Shown here piece by piece: positions 8,477 to 12,726 of a stretch of DNA of 12,726 nt. The stretch's first letter is position 1; each line of letters begins with the position of its first letter. The stretch covers positions 1-12,726 of the forward strand of contig DMFR01000266.1 of NCBI GenBank assembly GCA_003450125.1, written 5' to 3'. Under the pieces are notes generated by a model. That model was not told the origin of the DNA, searched no databases, and saw only the letters and a program-made list of their open reading frames with translations. The position numbers were made by a program, and so were the translations under genes. Origin of the DNA: Prolixibacteraceae bacterium. Lineage in GTDB: Bacteria; Bacteroidota; Bacteroidia; Bacteroidales; Prolixibacteraceae.

Positions 8477-9421
8477 TCAATTTCGGTACTTGTCCTCATC
8501 ATTTAGCAATCCTACATAGGTATCGTACCTGCTTTCGGCAATTTGACCCTCTTCTACTGCTTTTTTTACTGCACATCCAGGTTCATGGGTATGGGTGCAA
8601 TTATAATATTGGCAATTGTTCAGCAGGCGGAACATTTCTGGAAAATAATGTGAAATCTCTTCCTTGGCCATTTCCAGCAATCCAAAACCTTTGATACCCG
8701 GGGTGTCGATAATGAAACCTCCGAAGTCAAGATCGATCATCTCGGAATAGGTGGTGGTATGTTTGCCCTTGTGGTGGGAGTCGGAAATAATCCCTGTTTT
8801 TAACAATGCTCCCGCTTGTATGCAATTGATGATGGTTGATTTTCCAACACCCGAATGCCCGGAGAAAACATTGGTCTTATCCTTCATCATCATTTTCATT
8901 TCTTCAATGCCAATGTTACCAGTAGCTGAAATTTTTAAACATTGGTACCCGATGGCTTCATATATGTCTATCATGGAATTCAGCATAGTCGTTTCCTGCT
9001 CATTGTAAAGGTCAATTTTGTTGAAAATAAGATGGCAGGGTATCCTGTAAGCCTCCGCCGAAACAAGGAAACGATCTATAAAAGTGGTGGTCGTAACTGG
9101 ATGTTTGATAGTGACAATTAAAAAAGCCTGATCAATGTTGGCGGCAATAATGTGCGACTCCTTGGACAGGTTGGGGGATTTGCGGATGATGTAATTCTTT
9201 CTTTCAACTATGTTGGTAATTAACCCAATAATGGCCCCTTCCAGGTTGCTGTCCTCCTGGCTGACTGTTAGTTCAACCTGATCTCCCACCGCTATCGGAT
9301 TGGTACTTCGGATGCCTTTTAACCGAAAGTTTCCTTTAATTCTGCATTCAATGAGCTCTCCTTCAGTGGTCTTTACGGTGTACCAACTGCCTGTAGATTT
9401 GATGACAATACCTTTTTTCAA
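8477..9421 (-). CDS. rsgA: Ribosome small-subunit-dependent GTPase RsgA (YjeQ/YloQ)
   Basis: This is a circularly permuted GTPase that acts in late 30S subunit assembly. The 314-residue product has an N-terminal OB fold (about 1-70). The permuted G-motifs follow in order: G4 N134-K-I-D137, G5-like KISA (163-166), G1 G188-H-S-G-V-G-K-S-T196, and G3 D239-T-P-G242. The C-terminal zinc finger is C270-x4-C275-x-H277-x5-C283, exactly the family spacing. The start codon is TTG (complement of 9419-9421); it gives the conserved N-terminus LKKGIVIKSTGSWY, and no upstream ATG improves on it. The gene is convergent with uvrC and divergent from xth across 74 bp. Together with ybeY and mnmG it makes the window rich in translation-machinery maintenance genes. 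Confidence 0.96.
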   Translation of the reverse strand: MKKGIVIKSTGSWYTVKTTEGELIECRIKGNFRLKGIRSTNPIAVGDQVELTVSQEDSNLEGAIIGLITNIVERKNYIIRKSPNLSKESHIIAANIDQAFLIVTIKHPVTTTTFIDRFLVSAEAYRIPCHLIFNKIDLYNEQETTMLNSMIDIYEAIGYQCLKISATGNIGIEEMKMMMKDKTNVFSGHSGVGKSTIINCIQAGALLKTGIISDSHHKGKHTTTYSEMIDLDFGGFIIDTPGIKGFGLLEMAKEEISHYFPEMFRLLNNCQYYNCTHTHEPGCAVKKAVEEGQIAESRYDTYVGLLNDEDKYRN

Positions 9422-9428
9422 AACTTAT

Positions 9429-9459
9429 TTTAGCTTTAAATTAATTCGTTATACCTTAG
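9429..9459 (+). promoter_or_regulatory. Weak candidate Bacteroidota-type promoter for xth
   Basis: In the 74-bp rsgA-xth divergent region, TTTA (9429-9432) is followed by a 19-base spacer and TACCTTAG (9452-9459). This resembles the Bacteroides -33 TTTG / -7 TAnnTTTG consensus with one mismatch in each element. It would place transcription start roughly 30 bases before the GTG start. No comparably good match was found for rsgA on the other strand. This is a pattern match only. Confidence 0.3.
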
Positions 9460-9495
9460 CCATTCTTTTAATAGGAACCAAAAGTAACAAAAATT

Positions 9496-10263
9496 GTGAA
9501 AAGGATTTTAAGCTACAACGTGAATGGCATTCGTTCGGCCATCAGTAAAGGATTATTGGATCTGCTGGTTGAGGTAAACCCTGATGTGGTTTGTTTACAG
9601 GAAACAAAAGCGCAGCCCGGGCAAATGCATGAAGAGGATTTTGAAGCCCTGGGATACCATTGTTATGCCCATTCGGCGGTTAAAAAAGGGTACAGCGGGG
9701 TAGCCATTTTCTGTAAGCAGACCCCTGATCATGTGGAATACGGGATGAATCACTCCGGGTATGATGCCGAAGGAAGGGTCATTAGGGCCGATTTTGGCGA
9801 TCTTTCGGTCATAGATGTGTATTTCCCCTCCGGAACCACCGGAGAGCTTAGACAGGCCGTTAAAATGCAATTCCTCGTTGATTTCCATGCTTACCTCAAT
9901 GAGCTCCGTAAAGTGCGTAAAAACCTGGTCATATCGGGCGATTATAACATCTGTAGACTGTGGATTGACATTCACAATCCTTCTCAGCAGCAGAATACAT
10001 CGGGATTCTTACCCGAAGAGCGAGATTGGTTTGATAAATTCGTCATGGATGGATACACCGACAGCTTTCGGATCGTGAATTCCGACCCTCATCACTATAC
10101 CTGGTGGAGTTACCGTGCCGGTGCCCGTGCCGACAACAAGGGTTGGCGGATTGACTACCACATGGTAACCAGCGAGATGGAAAATAAGGTACTTGATGCA
10201 CGGATTTTACCCCATGCCGTTCATTCGGATCATTGCCCCGTATTGGTTGACCTTGATTTTTAG
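9496..10263 (+). CDS. xth: Exodeoxyribonuclease III (AP endonuclease, ExoA/Xth family)
   Basis: This base-excision-repair nuclease cleaves 5' of abasic sites and removes 3' blocking groups. The 255-residue product contains the complete EEP-fold active site: N8 in SYNVNGIR, E36 in CLQETKA, the Y66-S-G segment, D149 and N151 in SGDYN, D220 in WRIDY, and D245-H246 in HSDHCPV. The start is GTG at 9496: an in-frame TAG at 9472-9474 excludes a longer form, and GTG gives the standard MKRILSYNVNGIR N-terminus. The stop is followed after 3 bp by the DUF4421 gene, suggesting a two-gene transcript even though the products act in different compartments. Confidence 0.97.
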   Translation: MKRILSYNVNGIRSAISKGLLDLLVEVNPDVVCLQETKAQPGQMHEEDFEALGYHCYAHSAVKKGYSGVAIFCKQTPDHVEYGMNHSGYDAEGRVIRADFGDLSVIDVYFPSGTTGELRQAVKMQFLVDFHAYLNELRKVRKNLVISGDYNICRLWIDIHNPSQQQNTSGFLPEERDWFDKFVMDGYTDSFRIVNSDPHHYTWWSYRAGARADNKGWRIDYHMVTSEMENKVLDARILPHAVHSDHCPVLVDLDF

Positions 10264-10266
10264 CCC

Positions 10267-11277
10267 ATGAGAGTATTCGTTGCTTTTCTTGTATTTTTTG
10301 TCCTGAATAATGCTGTTTACGGAAGACCTGTCAAGGATTTCCTTTCGGCAAAAAAGGATTCCAACTACATTGAAAGCTATTATAAGGATTTGATTGTCAG
10401 AATATATACGGGTGAGAAGACGCATTCTTTGGAGTTGACAGATCTGGCCAATCCCTATCGGCTTCAGTATTTACCAAATGGTTATTTCAATTTGGGAGTG
10501 GGCGTAAATTATCGGTCTTTTGGATTGAGCCTGGCTACAAAAATTCCTTTCCTCCTGGATAATGAATCAAAATATGGGGAAACAAAGCGGCTTGGAATTC
10601 AAAGTTATGTCTATACGGATAAATTTACAGTCGATTTAATCACCTCCCGTTCCAAAGGTTTTTATTTAACAAACTCCTTTAAACATTTTGCCTCCTATAC
10701 CAAGGAAAAGGAGTACCAAAGACCTGATATTACTTCTTCCAGCATCGGATTGAGCATCAACTACATTTTTAACAATACCAGATTCTCTTATAAGGCGGCT
10801 TTTACCGATACCGACAGGCAAAAAAGAAATGCCGGTTCTTTCCTTGCAGGGGGCAGTATTCTCTCTTATCGTACCAAGGCCGATTCTGCATTTGTTCCAC
10901 GTGGAATCAATGAAACGCTTTTTACCAAATCCAGAGATGTCAGTCAATCAGGTGTTTTGGCTTTTAATGCCAATGGGGGATACGCTTATTCGCTGATTTT
11001 TTTGCACAATGGCATTGTCACCCTTTCGTATATGGTTGGGACAGGGGTTCAAAATGATAAGTTCAACAGAACCTCGCAAGAGAATCTTAACAATTGGAGA
11101 TTTAGTTTTAACCAGACCGGGAGGTTCGGCATCGGTTACCGTTATAAAAGATATTATGCAAGGGTGGGAATTATTCGTTCGACACAATATACCAACATGA
11201 AGCTTAATGATTTAAGAATTGCCAACGGCACTGATTTTGTACAAATATCCCTTGGCAAGCGTATATCTCTCAAGTAG
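10267..11277 (+). CDS. DUF4421 family exported protein, probable outer-membrane beta-barrel
   Basis: This 336-residue protein has an N-terminal signal peptide (hydrophobic stretch of about residues 3-16, probable cleavage after VYG near residue 19). After it come many short alternating aromatic/polar strands with glycines, as expected for an outer-membrane beta-barrel. The mature start (DSNYIESYYKDLIVRIYTG) and the pattern NGYFNLGVGVNYRSFGLSLATKIPF with GETKRLGIQSYVY resemble the DUF4421 family of Bacteroidota. Its molecular function is unknown. It ends in a long aromatic-rich strand and a basic tail rather than a canonical terminal Phe. The start ATG is 3 bp after the xth stop. Codons 210-214 (V-P-R-G-I) encode a near-perfect parS site, an unusual second use of this coding sequence. 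Confidence 0.82.
   Translation: MRVFVAFLVFFVLNNAVYGRPVKDFLSAKKDSNYIESYYKDLIVRIYTGEKTHSLELTDLANPYRLQYLPNGYFNLGVGVNYRSFGLSLATKIPFLLDNESKYGETKRLGIQSYVYTDKFTVDLITSRSKGFYLTNSFKHFASYTKEKEYQRPDITSSSIGLSINYIFNNTRFSYKAAFTDTDRQKRNAGSFLAGGSILSYRTKADSAFVPRGINETLFTKSRDVSQSGVLAFNANGGYAYSLIFLHNGIVTLSYMVGTGVQNDKFNRTSQENLNNWRFSFNQTGRFGIGYRYKRYYARVGIIRSTQYTNMKLNDLRIANGTDFVQISLGKRISLK
10893..10908. promoter_or_regulatory. Second parS-like site, inside the DUF4421 coding sequence
   Basis: TGTTCCACGTGGAATC differs from the 14-bp palindrome at 6032-6045 only in its last base (GTTCCACGTGGAAT, 10894-10907). The CACGTG core and both inner arms are intact. It lies in frame over the codons GTT CCA CGT GGA A.. of residues 210-214. 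parS sites inside genes are well known, for example within Bacillus spo0J. ParB binding is inferred. Confidence 0.55.
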
Positions 11278-11295
11278 TTTTTTTATATGGGAGAG

Positions 11296-11320
11296 GGGAT
11301 GCCGAAACAAGTTCGGCATG
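11296..11320. repeat. REP-like palindrome between DUF4421 and tdh
   Basis: An 8-bp perfect inverted repeat, ATGCCGAA (11299-11306) and TTCGGCAT (11312-11319), has a 5-base loop (ACAAG) and a GGGG run just upstream. It is G+C-richer than the surrounding AT-rich spacer and has no T-run on the + strand after it. From memory, hairpins of the form GATGCYGAAACAAGTTCRGCATGAC recur in many Bacteroidota genomes as intergenic repeats; the copy number in this genome cannot be seen here. Confidence 0.6.
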
Positions 11321-11354
11321 ACGCTCTAATCAATGATAGAACCAGATGGTATAT

Positions 11355-11405
11355 ATATATCATAAAAAAAGGCCATCCTGTCGGGTAACCTTTTTTATGA
11401 TATAT
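11355..11405. terminator. Bidirectional terminator between convergent DUF4421 and tdh
   Basis: A long hairpin pairs 11355-11372 with 11389-11405 (A/T-rich base, A7 against T6 with one bulge, closing GG/CC) around a 16-base loop. Reading either strand, a short G/C closing pair is followed by a run of six or seven T residues, the usual shape of a shared terminator for two convergent genes. The TA repeat at about 11349-11360 is the base of this stem. Confidence 0.75.
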
Positions 11406-11428
11406 GAAATACAAATGTATTGATTGAT

Positions 11429-12457
11429 TCAATCCCAGTTCAGAATGATTTTTCCGCAGTTTCCTTCCTCCATGATGTCGAAGGCCTTTTGAAATTCATC
11501 AGCCGGGAAACGATGGGTAATGACAGGGGCAATATTCAATCCCGTTGACAGCATCATTTCCATCTGGTACCAGGTTTCGTACATCTCGCGCCCATAGATA
11601 CCTTTGAGGGTCAGACCTTTAAATATTAAACGGCTCCAGTTGATCTGTGTATTGGAAGGCAGCAGTCCAAGGAGTGAAATTTTTCCCCCGTTGTACATGT
11701 TTTCCACCATATCGTTAAAAGCCATGGCCGATCCGCTGCATTCCAGGCCAATGTCGAACCCTCCCACCATGCCAAGAGTTTTCATGGCGTCTTTTACACT
11801 CTCCTCGCGGGGATCAATGACCCGTGTGGCGCCCATTTTACGGGCCAAATCGCGCCTGTAAGGGCTTAAATCTGTTCCGACAATGTTCCGTGCCCCTGCA
11901 AACCTGCAAACGGCTGTAGCCATCGCTCCGATAGGTCCTCCGATGCCTGTGATCAGGACATCTTCCCCCAACAGCGGAAACGATAGGGCCGTATGGGTTG
12001 CATTTCCCAGCGGATCCATCACCGACATCAGTTCATCCGAAATACGGTCGTCCACTTTCAGCACGTTGGAGGCCGGTACCGAAATATATTCGGCAAAGCC
12101 ACCGTCACGGTTCACACCGATCCCCATCGTGTGGTCGCAGATATGTTGGCGGCCCCGTCGGCAGTTGCGGCAAAATCCACAGGAGATGTGCCCCTCCACC
12201 GTCACCCGTTCGCCGATATATACCCGGCTCACTTCTGATCCTTTTTCCACCACCGTTCCCATGTATTCATGGCCGATGGTCATGGGGGTTTTGATGGTGT
12301 TCTGGGCCCATTCGTCCCATTTGTAGATATGGAGATCGGTACCGCAGATAGCCGCTTTGCTGATCTTAATCAGTACATCGTTGTGTCCAACAGTGGGCAT
12401 CGGGACGTCTGTCATCCAGAGTCCCCTTTCAGGTTTTATTTTTACAATTGCCTTCAT
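11429..12457 (-). CDS. tdh: L-threonine 3-dehydrogenase
   Basis: This zinc-dependent medium-chain dehydrogenase oxidises threonine to 2-amino-3-ketobutyrate with NAD+, the first step of threonine degradation to glycine; the usual partner kbl is not in view. The product is 342 residues when started at MKAIVKIKPERGLWM (E. coli 341). A longer in-frame form from 12496 adds 13 residues with no family counterpart and is rejected. Catalytic zinc residues are C38 and H63-E64, with T40/H43 nearby. The structural zinc cysteines are C93, C96, C99 and C107, the same numbers as in E. coli. The C-terminal half contains the signature KGIYGREMYETWYQM. Oddity: the NAD-binding loop reads G171-I-G-G-P-I-G177, one residue longer than the usual GAGPIG. 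The 5' half of the gene is clearly richer in G+C than the neighbouring genes. An AGAAAAG stretch precedes the start. Confidence 0.96.
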   Translation of the reverse strand: MKAIVKIKPERGLWMTDVPMPTVGHNDVLIKISKAAICGTDLHIYKWDEWAQNTIKTPMTIGHEYMGTVVEKGSEVSRVYIGERVTVEGHISCGFCRNCRRGRQHICDHTMGIGVNRDGGFAEYISVPASNVLKVDDRISDELMSVMDPLGNATHTALSFPLLGEDVLITGIGGPIGAMATAVCRFAGARNIVGTDLSPYRRDLARKMGATRVIDPREESVKDAMKTLGMVGGFDIGLECSGSAMAFNDMVENMYNGGKISLLGLLPSNTQINWSRLIFKGLTLKGIYGREMYETWYQMEMMLSTGLNIAPVITHRFPADEFQKAFDIMEEGNCGKIILNWD

Positions 12458-12481
12458 CTTTTCTAATTGATTTAAACAGAT

Positions 12482-12512
12482 GCAAGATACGGCCATTTGG
12501 GAATTAAATAAA
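12482..12512 (-). promoter_or_regulatory. Weak candidate promoter for tdh
   Basis: On the minus strand, TTTA (complement of 12509-12512) is followed by a 19-base spacer and TATCTTGC (complement of 12482-12489). The layout and spacing resemble the Bacteroides -33/-7 type and equal those proposed upstream of xth, but the -7 element has two mismatches to TAnnTTTG. It lies about 25 bases before the tdh ATG. Confidence 0.3.
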
Positions 12513-12598
12513 GAAGTAAAATCATGTTTAATTGTTTATTCGACCCCTTAAAAAAGGAAATATTTACCCCCGTCCCAATGTCATAGTTCGTTTATTCA

Positions 12599-12726
12599 AT
12601 GATTCCCTTTCTTCATCTTTTCAAATGTCTTTTGTGGGGTTCCCGGACTGTTTTTACTTTTACCACTATCTTATTCGGGTCATACCTCAGTCCTACCCTC
12701 TTATTCCTTTCTGTAAGCTTTCTGTA
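12599..12726 (+). CDS. N-terminal fragment of a probable membrane protein (cut by window edge)
   Basis: An ATG at 12599 opens a frame of 42 full codons with no stop before the window ends. The translation begins MIPFLHLFKCLLWGSRTV and continues with a long hydrophobic stretch (FTFTTILFGSYLSPTLLFLSVSFL), as expected for one or two N-terminal membrane segments. A hydrophobic start with a YxSP motif between segments recalls membrane-anchored endonuclease/exonuclease/phosphatase-family proteins of Bacteroidota, but that is a guess from a few residues. The 141 bases between it and the tdh start hold only the weak tdh promoter candidate and AT-rich sequence. No ribosome-binding site is evident. Confidence 0.45.
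   Translation, partial: MIPFLHLFKCLLWGSRTVFTFTTILFGSYLSPTLLFLSVSFL

Noticed and set aside
9728..9743. Half parS-like sequence (TCATGTGGAAT) within xth
   Set aside because: The core is CATGTG, not CACGTG, and the left arm does not match; too many mismatches to count as a third site.
11349..11360. TA dinucleotide run, possible microsatellite
   Set aside because: It is short and forms the base of the terminator stem paired with 11400-11405, so it is explained by that hairpin.
11883..12326. Plus-strand open frame of 147 codons opposite tdh
   Set aside because: It arises because the G+C-rich tdh region has few stop codons on the other strand; Pro/Ser/Arg-rich translation without any family pattern, while tdh is certain.
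12458..12496. 13-residue N-terminal extension of tdh (in-frame ATG at 12496)
   Set aside because: The extension has no counterpart in threonine dehydrogenases, and the internal ATG at 12457 gives the exact family N-terminus and length.

Overview
The window looks like chromosomal DNA from a member of the Bacteroidota, most likely the Bacteroidales/Marinilabiliales side. The evidence is a large DUF4175 membrane protein next to an RsbW-like ATP-binding protein and YbeY, a DUF4421 outer-membrane-type protein, almost no Shine-Dalgarno sequences, and weak promoter candidates shaped like the Bacteroides TTTG / TAnnTTTG type. Assignment below phylum is inference. The gene content is mostly core housekeeping, with no phage, IS, CRISPR, tRNA or rRNA visible.

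Left block (24-8412, all + strand, tightly packed): a DUF4175 protein, an anti-sigma-type ATP-binding protein, ybeY (rRNA maturation), mnmG (tRNA wobble uridine modification), apt (adenine salvage) and uvrC (nucleotide excision repair). The first three genes are separated by 2 bp or overlap (ATGA). The others are 15-30 bp apart, so this is probably one operon, or two nested ones. A strong hairpin terminator follows uvrC. Middle block: rsgA (ribosome small-subunit GTPase) runs on the minus strand convergent with uvrC. It is divergent from an xth (exodeoxyribonuclease III)-DUF4421 pair on the plus strand. Right block: a REP-like palindrome and a bidirectional terminator separate DUF4421 from a convergent minus-strand tdh (threonine dehydrogenase). 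After a divergent intergenic region, the last 128 bases hold the start of a probable membrane protein cut by the window edge.

The most interesting signal is not a gene. A perfect 14-bp palindrome, GTTCCACGTGGAAC, fills the short mnmG-apt gap, and a 13/14 match lies about 4.9 kb away inside the DUF4421 coding sequence. Both match the ParB-binding centromere site parS. Together they suggest that this ordinary-looking stretch is part of the chromosome segregation locus and so lies fairly near the replication origin. Other points worth a look are a YbeY whose third metal-ligand His is replaced by Asp, a one-residue insertion in the NAD-binding glycine motif of Tdh, three non-ATG starts, and a clearly higher G+C in the 5' half of tdh.
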